NCBI GenBank assembly: GCA_913057245.1
Contig: CAJXNH010000003.1
Coordinates: 1-64,000, forward strand
Source: an uncultured Phaeodactylibacter sp.
Lineage (GTDB): Bacteria > Bacteroidota > Bacteroidia > Chitinophagales > Saprospiraceae
DNA length: 64,000 bases
Direction of reading: 5' to 3'
The notes below the pieces were generated by a model. The model saw nothing but the letters and a program-made list of their open reading frames with translations, made no database searches and was not told the DNA's origin. This document shows positions 42,210 to 52,100 of this stretch, piece after piece; the first letter of the stretch is position 1, and each line of letters begins with the position of its first letter. The position numbers and the translations under genes are program-made.

Positions 42210-42805
42210 GTCTGTTGGTTTTGGCGCTTCTCTACGAGGGAAGCGGTCAGATCGTTGAGTTCCTTTACTTTGGTTTCGAAGTCTCCTTTGAGTTGGTCCC
42301 GGAAGACTTTCAGGTGGCTGAGCAGGGCATCGGTTTCCTCCGGCAGGATAGCTTCCAGCCACTGCCGGAAACGCTTGGCAAAGGTGGGGGACTGCCCGTT
42401 GGTGGAAATGGCTACTTTCAGGCTGCCGCGGGTCACGATACTGCCGAGGTAGAAATCGCAAAGTGCCGGTGTGTCGGCTACATTGACCAGGGCTCCGTGG
42501 GCTTTTGCGGCGTCCCGTACCTGCCGGTTCAAATCTTCAAAGTTCGTTGCGGCGATAACCAGGTCGAAACCTTCTGTGTCTGCCGGTTCAAAGTCTTTTC
42601 GAATGATATTGAGGTCAACATCCGGATAATGCTCCAGTAACTCTGAAACAGGAGGCAGCACCTCTCGGGCCACCACGGTAATATGTGCATCCGGACTGCT
42701 TTTGAGCAGAAAGGTTAGCTTTTCGCACCCCACCTCTCCGGCACCCACAATGAGCATCTTCAGGCGGTCGAGCTTGAGGAAAACGGGATAGAGCGTATTT
42801 TTCAT
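42206..42805 (-). CDS. Precorrin-2 dehydrogenase / sirohydrochlorin ferrochelatase
   Basis: The 199-residue protein is the CysG-N/Met8-type domain on its own: MLIVGAGEVGCEKLTFLL (NAD site), VIAATNFEDLNRQVRDAAKAHGALVNVAD, DFYLGSIVTRGSLKVAISTNGQSPTFAKRFRQWLE. It oxidises precorrin-2 and inserts iron to give siroheme for the sulfite reductase two genes upstream. Its ATG overlaps the SUMT stop by one base and its stop overlaps the cysH start by four, so the three are translationally coupled. Confidence 0.93.
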   Translation of the reverse strand: MKNTLYPVFLKLDRLKMLIVGAGEVGCEKLTFLLKSSPDAHITVVAREVLPPVSELLEHYPDVDLNIIRKDFEPADTEGFDLVIAATNFEDLNRQVRDAAKAHGALVNVADTPALCDFYLGSIVTRGSLKVAISTNGQSPTFAKRFRQWLEAILPEETDALLSHLKVFRDQLKGDFETKVKELNDLTASLVEKRQNQQT

Positions 42806-43578
42806 CAGGCACGTTCTTTTAGGGGTTGTTCGGCAGCGATGGCCTGATAGTTCCAGTTGGGGTGTAGCCGCACGACTTCCCCAAAGACCAAAATACCGGG
42901 ACGGGTCAGTGCCGCTGCTTCAATGAGCGCGGGAAGTGTCGCGGCGGTACCGAGTACGCGCCGTTCATCAGCAGTGGAACCTTTGGAAATGACCATCGCA
43001 GGCAGGTCGGCTTTTCCCTGCTTAATGAATTCCTGCGCGATAGCGGCTGCTTTTCGCATGCCCATGAGGACGATAACGGTTGCGGTAGACTGAGCGGCAA
43101 GCGCAATATCTCCGGATAAGCCGCCGGAACGGGTAGTGCCTGTAATAACCCAAAAGCTTTCACTGTAACCACGGCTTGTGGGCGGTACCTGCTGCAATTC
43201 CGGCAGCGCAATGGAGCTGGAAATACCCGGTACGATTTCCACCGGGATGCCTTGTTCCTGTGCGTAGGCGGTTTCTTCCTTGCCTCGCCCGAATACGAAG
43301 GCATCGCCTCCTTTCAGCCGGACAGCGTGGCCATGTGCCTTTGCTGAATTCACGAGCAGGGCATTGATTTCCTCCTGCGACATGCGGTGTGCGCCGGCCC
43401 GCTTGCCTACAAAAATGCGGGGCACTTCGGGGCGGGCGTGATTGAGCAGCCGGGTATCAATTAAGGCATCGTACAGAATGACATCTGCGGTGCGCAGCGC
43501 CCGGGCGCCTTTCAGCGTGAGCAGCTCCGGATCGCCCGGGCCGGCACCTACTAATGTGATCTTAGGTTCTTTGTTCAT
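42805..43578 (-). CDS. cobA: Uroporphyrinogen-III C-methyltransferase (SUMT)
   Basis: The 257-residue protein has the SUMT signature VGAGPGDPELLTLKGARALRTADVILYD, then VGKRAGAHRMSQEEINALLV, RLKGGDAFVFGRGKEE and the SAM-site region GIPVEIVPGISSSIALP. It methylates uroporphyrinogen III at C2 and C7 to precorrin-2, diverting HemD product to siroheme. It starts 3 bases after the sulfite reductase stop. In many bacteria this activity is fused to the dehydrogenase as CysG; here they are adjacent separate proteins. Confidence 0.95.
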   Translation of the reverse strand: MNKEPKITLVGAGPGDPELLTLKGARALRTADVILYDALIDTRLLNHARPEVPRIFVGKRAGAHRMSQEEINALLVNSAKAHGHAVRLKGGDAFVFGRGKEETAYAQEQGIPVEIVPGISSSIALPELQQVPPTSRGYSESFWVITGTTRSGGLSGDIALAAQSTATVIVLMGMRKAAAIAQEFIKQGKADLPAMVISKGSTADERRVLGTAATLPALIEAAALTRPGILVFGEVVRLHPNWNYQAIAAEQPLKERA

Positions 43579-43581
43579 GGC

Positions 43582-45714
43582 TCAGGCTTTGTAGTAGTTA
43601 TCGACAACGAGCTTGTCCTGGCCGGCTTCCTTGAGTTGTGCCTCCCGCACGGCAATGACGCGTTTGCGGAAAGATTGCGCTTTTTTCAGGTAAGTGGCCG
43701 CAAATTCAGGAGTAGGTGCCTGCTCTTTCATTTCCAGTACAAATGCTTCAAAGTCTTGGGTCAGCGCCGGGAAATCGTTGGTGGCGATATAGTGTTCCTG
43801 GAAGTCTTTCAGGATTTTCCGATGGGTATTGCAATTGACATCCCTGGCGAGCAGTAGCGCTTTGGCACCGATAACCATGCTGGTGTAGGCGTGGTAGATG
43901 CCATCCGCGAAAGCTTCTGCAGATATGGCTTCCTCTGCCAGTTGGTACTTCACCTGGGCTTCACCCAAAATGGTCCCGATCACATCGAGGGTAACACCAG
44001 CGCATTCTCCGACGCCAATTTCCTGACGGTAGGCCTCGTCCTGCCCCCAGTCGAAGTAGTCCTCAGCGTTCAGGTTATCCATTTCAGCCAGGGGCTTGAG
44101 CAGGGTGTAGAAATAGCGCTTCCCCTGCTCCTGAAAGTATTCATTGAATCGTTGCCCGGTAGTGCTGTTTGACTGGAAATCATCAAGCAGGGTCCGGAGC
44201 GCCTGAGGGATGCGCTTTGTGGGCAATTTGATGACCTTTTGAGCAATGAAGCCTTCGCCCTCAGGAGAGACACCTCCGCCCAACACAACCTGCATCGCTG
44301 GCAGCACCTGCGCACCGGTCTTGATAGAACTGCCATGAAAGCCAATTTGCGCCGCCATATGCTGCCCGCAGGAATTCATGCAGCCGCTGATTTTTATCCG
44401 GATATCGCTGGTCTCCAGCAATTCGTCGTATTCTTCCAGTAAGACTTGCTCCAGCTTTGAGGCCAGCCCGGTGCTGTTGGTGACGCCTAATGCGCAGGTG
44501 TCAGTACCCGGGCAGGAGGTTACATCCGCGATGCTGTCCGCGCCGAGGTCTGCCAGTCCCAGCGCCTGTAGCCCTTTGTAGAGGTAAGGCAGGGCCTCCG
44601 GGCGGACAAAACGCAGCAACAATCCCTGTTGTACCGTTATCCGGATGTCATCGGCAGCATAAGCTTTGACGAGATCGGCCAGCGGGCGGGCAACGCGGGC
44701 GTGGATATCTCCGCGTGGTACTTTTACCTGCACGCCGTAAAATCTTTCCTGTTTCTGGCGGAAAGTATTCAGGACCAGCCAGCGTTGGTAGTGGGCCTGA
44801 TCCTTAATTTCAGGACGCCCCTGGGGTGCATCAGGCAGAAGTACCTCTTCTTCCTCCGGCACTATCGGGACAGACTGCTGAGGCAGGCTGGGCCATTCTT
44901 CCTTTACCAGCTTCATGAATGCCTCAACGCCCATTTTCTTAATCATAAACTTCATGCGGGCTTTCATCCGCTTTTCGCGTTCTCCGTAGCGGTCAAATAC
45001 CCGGATGCAGGCCTCCATTAAAGGGATAATCTGGTCGTCTGGCAGAAATTCGTAGACGGTTTGAGCAATGGCACCAACGGCACCGAGCCCGCCACCAATG
45101 ACCACCTTAAATCCCCGGCGCAATTCGCCTTCGTGTTCCCGCAGACGTGGGATAAACCCAAAGTCATGGAAATAGGTATAGGCAGAGTCCCGCTCGCTGG
45201 AGGAAAAGGCAGGCTTGATCTTACGCCCCATTTCCTGGCAAATTGGGTTGCGCAGGAAGTATTCAAAAGTAGCTTGTACATAAGGTGCCACATCAAATGG
45301 TTCCTCGGGATCAATACCGGCTGTGGGAGAGGCGGTAATGTTGCGTACAGTATTCCCGCAGGCTTCCCGGGCAGTTAGTCCTGCTTCTGCCAGGTCTTCC
45401 CAGATTAGCGGCGAATCGCTAAGCTTGACAAAGTGCATTTGTACATTCTGCCGGGTAGTCAGGTGAAGGTTCCCGTTGGTATAGCGCTCCGAGATATCGG
45501 CAAGTGCCCTGAGCTGAGTAGTGGTGATTTTGCCATAGGGTATCTTGGTACGGAACATCTGTACCCCAAATTGCCGCTGCCCGTAAACACCACGGGTCAG
45601 GCGGTACAGTTTGAAGCGCTCTTCATCCTCTTTTCCGGAATAGAAGCCGTCGATCCGTTGCTTCAGTTCCTCAATATCTTTGCGGTCTTCAGTGGGTATA
45701 GTTGTAGCAGACAT
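43582..45714 (-). CDS. Siroheme sulfite/nitrite reductase with C-terminal HEPN-like domain
   Basis: From the ATG at 45714 (a TTG two codons earlier is also open) the protein has 710 residues. Residues 1-560 are a ferredoxin-type nitrite/sulfite reductase with two half-domains (RQFGVQMFRTKIPYGKITTTQLRALADIS; FYGVQVKVPRGDIHARVARPLADL). The siroheme-4Fe4S cysteines are Cys401, Cys407 (SCPGTDTCALG) and Cys445, Cys449 (GCMNSCGQH). The last about 130 residues (from about 575) form an all-helical HEPN-like domain (YHAYTSMVIGAKALLLARDVNCNTHRKILKDF). It reduces sulfite (or nitrite) by six electrons. Operon context with APS reductase favours sulfite. The role of the HEPN tail is unknown. Confidence 0.93.
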   Translation of the reverse strand: MSATTIPTEDRKDIEELKQRIDGFYSGKEDEERFKLYRLTRGVYGQRQFGVQMFRTKIPYGKITTTQLRALADISERYTNGNLHLTTRQNVQMHFVKLSDSPLIWEDLAEAGLTAREACGNTVRNITASPTAGIDPEEPFDVAPYVQATFEYFLRNPICQEMGRKIKPAFSSSERDSAYTYFHDFGFIPRLREHEGELRRGFKVVIGGGLGAVGAIAQTVYEFLPDDQIIPLMEACIRVFDRYGEREKRMKARMKFMIKKMGVEAFMKLVKEEWPSLPQQSVPIVPEEEEVLLPDAPQGRPEIKDQAHYQRWLVLNTFRQKQERFYGVQVKVPRGDIHARVARPLADLVKAYAADDIRITVQQGLLLRFVRPEALPYLYKGLQALGLADLGADSIADVTSCPGTDTCALGVTNSTGLASKLEQVLLEEYDELLETSDIRIKISGCMNSCGQHMAAQIGFHGSSIKTGAQVLPAMQVVLGGGVSPEGEGFIAQKVIKLPTKRIPQALRTLLDDFQSNSTTGQRFNEYFQEQGKRYFYTLLKPLAEMDNLNAEDYFDWGQDEAYRQEIGVGECAGVTLDVIGTILGEAQVKYQLAEEAISAEAFADGIYHAYTSMVIGAKALLLARDVNCNTHRKILKDFQEHYIATNDFPALTQDFEAFVLEMKEQAPTPEFAATYLKKAQSFRKRVIAVREAQLKEAGQDKLVVDNYYKA

Positions 45715-45814
45715 GGTCAAACTTTTTGGGTTTGGTCAATAGCATTTTAGGGGCAATCGGTTCCAATTAGCCCGGTAATTTGGTTTGAAAATTCAGCAGG
45801 GAAAGAATCGTGAA

Positions 45815-45895
45815 TCAGAGGGTAGGGCAGGGGCAACAACAACATCGCATTCGCAGATGCCGCCGGAACATATCGTGGCTTATCAAGGCTTGCAT
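45815..45895 (-). CDS. Putative polycysteine leader peptide of the sulfur operon
   Basis: A 26-codon ORF (ATG at 45895, in-frame ATGs at 45871 and 45850) ends with Cys-Cys-Cys-Cys-Pro-Cys-Pro-Thr-Leu and TGA at 45815. Five of its last nine codons are Cys (TGT TGT TGT TGC, then CCC TGC). It begins about 19 bases after the predicted transcription start and ends 100 bases before the sulfite reductase ATG. Such a Cys run is what a ribosome-stalling cysteine sensor needs; comparable polycysteine leaders before sulfur genes are known in mycobacteria. A clear terminator/antiterminator pair is not visible, so the mechanism could be translational coupling or Rho-dependent. Confidence 0.6.
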   Translation of the reverse strand: MQALISHDMFRRHLRMRCCCCPCPTL

Positions 45896-45920
45896 GGTGT
45901 ATTGCTTATGTTTCATACTG

Positions 45921-45952
45921 CAAGTATACAGCCTTACTTTGAATAAAACAAT
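45921..45952 (-). promoter_or_regulatory. Promoter of the sulfite reductase operon
   Basis: On the minus strand: ATTG (45952-45949), 20 bases, then TATACTTG (45928-45921), matching the TTTG-N19-21-TAnnTTTG pattern with one mismatch in each box. The transcript would start near 45914 and enter the polycysteine ORF about 19 bases later. Confidence 0.65.
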
Positions 45953-46108
45953 ACTAAACCGATAGGAATTTAGTTGTTTTAATTTGGATTCGATTTAAGA
46001 AACTGATTAATAGATGTTTAGATTGGTTGTTTTTTCTTTTCTGAAAGGGCTGTTTAGTATTAGGAACTGAAAGGTTTTGGGATTTAGAAAGAGGAGGGGA
46101 GGGATTAA

Positions 46109-46144
46109 AAAAGCTGTACCGGAAAGCCTCCCGGTACAGCTTTT
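46109..46144 (-). terminator. Intrinsic terminator of the SprB-repeat gene
   Basis: The 14-bp perfect stem AAAAGCTGTACCGG / CCGGTACAGCTTTT is followed on the minus strand by TT and AATCCC. It lies 25 bases past the stop codon. The rest of 45953-46108 is AT-rich with nothing I can identify. Confidence 0.9.
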
Positions 46145-46169
46145 AATATACTTAAGCTAACAAATTCGC

Positions 46170-49100
46170 TTACTTCTTCGTCAGTTTCAGGACTTTAACG
46201 CCTGACTTACTGTAATTCAGCTTGACGAAATAGGTGCCGGATGGCAGTTGATTTACATCCAGTTCAAGTTGCTGAGCATCAGGCGCCAGCTGCTGTGAGT
46301 AGATGATATTGCCCTGAACACCTAAAAGTTCTACGGTTACAGATTCCCCGAAGGTCTCAAACAGCTCAAGAGTAGCTACTTCTTCTGCCGGGTTTGGATA
46401 GAGCAGTGCAATTTCCGAATCTCCGTAGAGGATCGCTTCCGCTTCTTCAGAGTAGAAAATATCCCCCTGTGGGTTTTCGATCCGAAGACGGTAGAGGTTG
46501 CGGCCACGCTTGGCGTCATCATGCATTTGCTCGTAGTAGTTCATCACACCAAGGTAGGCTGATGGTTGCTCTACGGTCGCAATTTCCACAAATCGTTCTC
46601 CGCCATCTGCAGAGTGCTCAACGGTGTAGGTATGATCCTGAATAAACTCTTCTGTCATCCAGCTGACCATGACCTCTCCGTCCACCTCATTGGTGACTTC
46701 TGCGGTGAGCGGCATTGGCGAACCACAGTATAGGGGGCTGTTGGTTGCTGTAATGGTCTCAATATCCGTTGAAGTACATCCGTTCTCGGTCACCTGCAGG
46801 GTAATGGTGAAAGAACCATGTGAGGAAGCGGTAACGCTCACTTGCGGCCCTGTCGCACTTTGTGGGCTAAGCCCCGGACTGAAGGACCACTCGATCTGAG
46901 CATTGGCGCCAGTTGGACCAGCAAAGAAAGTCGTTGGCTCATCCACACAGATGAAATCAGGACCATTGATATCGGCAACAGCTACATTGCCTACTTCAAT
47001 AGTCACAATATTACTTTCCAGGTAGACGATACAGCACTCGCGCCGCGCACAGCGTGCGAAGTAAGTAGTCTCAGATAGTGGTCCCGGATCATAAGATTCA
47101 CCGGTTGCACCCGGAATGAACTCCCAGGTTTGCAGGTTGAATGGCCCGGCAACCGTACTTTGCATCCAGAGGTACTCTATCGCTCCGCTACCACCGGATG
47201 GTGATTCGATGTTGATAATGGGGTCTGGATCATTGCCAGGGCCGCACAGGAACTGGTTTGGACCAATAAGCCCCGGATCGTCGATGTTGTCACACTTGGT
47301 ATAAAGGCCGGCATCAACAGTCAGGTTAGAATCTCCTGCATTGATTATGTAGGTACCCGTCATGCCCATGAGGGTGTCGGCGTCGCTGTCAAGTGCATCG
47401 TCCACCCCTTGGTTAGGAGCAGTGAAGACCAGGCCTCCCGGTGCAATAAACTGTACTTTGTACTCGCCCGGATCTACATTGAACAGGTAGAAGCCATTGG
47501 CATCTGTGAACATCGTATCGATATTGATGGGGTCATTTTCAGCAGGAATCTGCAGGATGACCATCACGCCTTCGATGCCCTGTTCGTTCGGGTCCTGAAT
47601 GCCATCGCGGTCTTCATCCAGCCAGACATAGTCGCCAAGCTGAGCCGGTGGTGCAATCGTTACCATACAAGTCGTTTCACAGCCGTTAGCATCCGTAACG
47701 GTTGCGGTGTAGTCGCCGGAAGCAAGGCTGGTGGCAGTCTCTGTGGTTTGGCCGTCACTCCATAGATAAGTATAAGGCGCTGTGCCTCCTGTGACCGTAA
47801 TGGTCGCTTCACCATCGTTTCCTGCCGCTGAGATAGGGCTCGTTACCTCAATAGAACAGGATGGCGCAGGGAAAGCATTGACATCAATGGTAGCCGTAGC
47901 TGTACACTCTGCAATATCAGTTACCGTAACGGTGTAGGTGCCTGCCGGCAGGTTCGAGATAGAAGGTGTTGTCGCACCATTGCTCCACTCGTAGAAGAAC
48001 GGAGGTGTGCCTCCCATTGCGCTAACGCTTACAGCACCATCGCTTGTATTCTCACAAGTGTTGCCTACATCGGCGGTAATATTAAGGTCGATCGCTTCCG
48101 GCTCGTTGATTTCTACAGTTAGGATATCTTCACAGTCGTTCGCGTCAGTCACCGTCACCGTGTAGGTGCCTGCGGACAGGTTGGTGGCTGTAGGTGTGGT
48201 TTGACCATTACTCCATGCGTAAGTAAATGGCATAGTGCCACCAGTCACTTCCACGCTGGCCTGACCGTCAGACAATCCATTACAGCTGACGTCCTCTGTC
48301 ATAGACGAGGATATGGATGCAATCAATTCTTCCGGCTGTGCTACACCTACGATTGCCGTTCCGGTACAACCTGCATCATCGGTTACGGTAACTTCGTAAA
48401 TGCCTGCCGGGATGTCAATGAGCTCCGGTGTGGTGCTGCCCGTGTTCCACTGATAGGAGAACGGTGGCGTACCGCCGGAAACAGACACGGCTGCTGCACC
48501 AGTTGACTCGCCAAAGCATTGTGGTGAAGTGGCAATTGGTGTCAGACTCAGGCTTGGGAAGACATCTATAGTTACAGAAGACATGGCTACACACTCGTTA
48601 AGGTCCATTACCGTAACAGTATACTGACCGGACTGAAGGCCATCAATGGTAGCCGTTGTTTCACCATTGCTCCACTCATAGGTGTAAGCAGGTGTGCCGC
48701 CGGTTACTACAGCAGTGATAGCCCCTGTACCATCATCGTCGCAGAAGATGTCTGTTTTATTAAGCGTGATGTTGATGGGGTCCGGTTCGGCTACAGTCGC
48801 TTCAGCTGTTGCGGTACAGCCCTCAATATCGGTTACCGTTACGGAGTAAGTGCCAGCGGGCACGCCCATAAGGTCCGGAGTGCTGGCGCCGTTGCTCCAC
48901 TCGAAGTTGTAAGGCATATTACCTCCGGAAACAGTGGTCATCACTGCACCGAGCATGTCACCATTACAAGGATTGTTTTGTACATCAAGGCTCAGTTCTA
49001 TCGCTTCCGGCTCATTGATAATGGCGGTATCGGAAGTTTCACAGAAGTTGGCATCCCGCACTGTAACGATAAGCGTATCCGGTCCTGAAAGTCCGGTAAT

Positions 49101-52100
49101 AGTGTTGGAAACGACTTCATTGCCATCTACAAAAAGGGTGTAGCTGGCATCATTGCCGCCTGACACATTAATAATGACCTCTCCATCCCCAGCGTTTGCA
49201 CAGGTAACGTCCGTCACATCAAGGTCAAGTTCAAGCAATGGTGGCTCACCGATTGTCACGGTTTCGGATAGCGTACAATCGTTGGCATCCGTGACCGTCA
49301 GGCTGTATTGTCCTGCCTGCAGGTTGATCAGCTCGCTGAGCGTATCGCCGGTAGACCATTCATAAGAGTATGGTGCGGTCCCGCCCTCAGCTGTCACCAA
49401 AATACTGCCGGTGTTGTCACCGTTGCAGAGTACGTCTCTTGGCACCACGGTAATAGAGAAGTCTTCAATAACCTCAATAAAGATTTCTTCAACCTGCGTA
49501 CAACCGTTGGCATCTGTGACCGTAACGGAATAAGTGCCTTCAGGCAGGTTCTCAATATCTGTATCGGACTCACCAGTACTCCACTCGTAGGTGTAAGGTG
49601 GCAGGCCGCCTGTTGCCTCTACAGAAGCTTCACCGGTATTGCCGGCTCCGCAAACCACCTCAGGGGCGTCTACGTTGATGTCGAGTGCGGGGGCTTCTTC
49701 TATGGTTACCGTTGCCGTTGCTTCACATTCGTTGGCATCGGTGACGGTGACGGTATAAGTGCCTGCGCCAAGACCGGTGATCATTTGTGTAGTGGCACCG
49801 GTGCTCCATTCATAGGAGTAAGGCGGTGTTCCACCACTTGCCATTGCTATGGCTGTTCCGTTCATGTCGCCGGGGCAAACCAGCCCACCGGCATTCGCAT
49901 CTACCTCAATTGCAGTAGGCTGAGAAATAACGAAGGTCTGAGAAGCCGTACAGCCATTGTCATCCGTTACCGTTACGCTGTAGAATCCGGCGGTTACGCC
50001 CAAAATAGCTGGCGCCATTGATCCGTTATTCCACTGATAGGTGTAGGGTGGAGTGCCTCCGGTGGGGTTAGCCGTTGCTTCGCCCGTTCCGTCTCCAAAG
50101 CAAAGCAGGTTCTTGCTTGTGCCGTTGACGGCAAGGTCATCGCTTACATCAATGGTGAAGGATGTATCGTCTGTACAGCCATTAGCATCGGTAACCGTGA
50201 CGCTGTAAGTGCCTGCGCCCAGGTTCATAATGGTCTGAGTGGTTGCACCTGTATTCCACACGTAGGTAAACGGTGGCGTGCCTGAGGTAGACGTAGCTGT
50301 GAGCATGCCGTCCGTCTCAGAGCCACATACAATATCTGTTCCGGTAATTACAGCAGTAACACCATCATATTCTCCAATATCAACGGTCTTCGCCGCCTGA
50401 CAGCCGTTAGCATCAGTAATGGTAACGGTATAAGTACCTGCGCCTAGACCAGTGATCATTTGTGTAGTAGCACCGGTACTCCATTCATAGGTGTAAGGAG
50501 GTGTGCCACCCATGCCTATCGCCATTGCTGTTCCTGTAAACTCGCCCGGGCATACCTCAACTGTAGCATTGATTGTTGCAACGAGGGCAGGAGGATCAGT
50601 CAACGTAAAGTTATCAATGAGCTGGCATCCGTTCTGGTCTGTTACGGTAACGCTAAAGTTGCCTGCTCCGATATTCTCAAGAAGTGGTGTGCCAGTCACA
50701 CCATTACTCCACTGATAAATATAAGGCGGTGTGCCCCCCCAGCCTTCAGCCAGAATGCTACCGTTTTCGTCCCCTGGGCAAAGTGGATTGGTGACGATGA
50801 TGTCCAAGATGAAGTCATCCACGATATCAATGTCAATCTCATCTATTGCAGTACAGCCCAACGCATCGGTCACGGTTACACTGTAGGAACCTTCAGGCAG
50901 GTTGGCAATGGCCTGTGTGGTAGCCCCCGTACTCCATTGATAACTGTAAGGCGGGTTACCTCCGGAGGCCATAGCTGTCGCAAGGCCTTCGCCTTCCGGG
51001 TCGCAGATGGTTTCATCACCACTGATCACTACAATAAGTTCTGATGACTCTTCGATAACAACAGCAGCCAGGTCCTCGCATCCGTTGGAATCCGTAACGG
51101 TTACAGTATAAGTTCCTGCGCTTAGCCCGGTGATCATCTGAGTGGTGGCGCCGGTATTCCATAGATAGGTATACGGAGGAGTGCCGCCGCTGGCCATCGC
51201 CATCGCCATGCCCATTGTTTCGCCGGGGCACAATTCCTGGGTTGCTGAAATATCCGCCACTACTGCTGGCGGGTCAACAAGCGTGAAATTCTCAATAAGC
51301 TGACAGCCATTCTGATCTGTTACAGTCACACCGTAGTTGCCAGCTCCGATATTCTCAAGCAGTGGAGTGCCGGTCACGCCGTTACTCCACTGATAAATGT
51401 ACGGTGGTGTGCCACCCCAGCCTTCAGCGAGGATACTGCCGTTCTCGTCTTCCGGGCAAAGTGGGTTGGTCACAATAATATCTAAGATAAAGTCATCCAC
51501 TATTTCAATGTCAATAGACTCGATCGCGGTACAACCAAGGGCGTCCGTAACGGTAACAGTATAGGTGCCTTCTGGCAGGTTGCCGATAGAAGCTGTGGTG
51601 CTGCCGTTGCTCCAGTTGTAGGTAAACGGCGGTGTGCCACCAATTGGAGTGGCAGTAGCAAATCCTTCGCCTTCCGGATCGCAAACGGTTTCGTCTCCGC
51701 TGATGGTTACGCCAAGGCTTGGTGCAGCTTCAATAACCACCGTAGCAACGTCCTGACACATCGCGGCATCGGTAACGGTAACCGTATAGGTGCCTGCGCC
51801 CAAACCTGTAATTTGTTGGGTGGTTTCTCCTGTGCTCCACAGATAGGTAAACGGAGCCGTGCCCCCTGAAACAGTTGCGGTCGCCGTAGAGGTGTTTTCA
51901 CCAAGGCAAACGGTAGATTCAGAGGTAATGATTGAAACAATCAGGTTAGGTGGAGTGTCGATCATTACCGCATCGGTAGCTGTACAGCCATTCACATCGG
52001 TAACCGTTACCATATATACACCACCGGGAAGGTTGGAAATCGTCTGAGTCGTCGCACCCGTGCTCCACTGATAGGTGAATGGGCCCGCTCCATCGGTGAC

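Noticed and set aside
42210-42461. Upstream extension of cysH by 84 codons
   Set aside because: It overlaps the siroheme dehydrogenase gene in another frame, is Pro/Arg-rich and unlike the family; the ATGA overlap start at 42209 is far better.
45721-45814. A classic terminator/antiterminator pair between the polycysteine ORF and sulfite reductase
   Set aside because: Only weak pairings were found (for example CCAAaTTA/TAATTGG and CAAAC/GTTTG near the start codon), with no T tract. I do not claim a defined attenuator hairpin.
49308-50021. A 237-codon + strand open frame within the SprB-repeat region, and several similar ones
   Set aside because: It lies antisense to the repeat gene, is itself a low-complexity mirror of SprB repeats, and has no family features or start signals.
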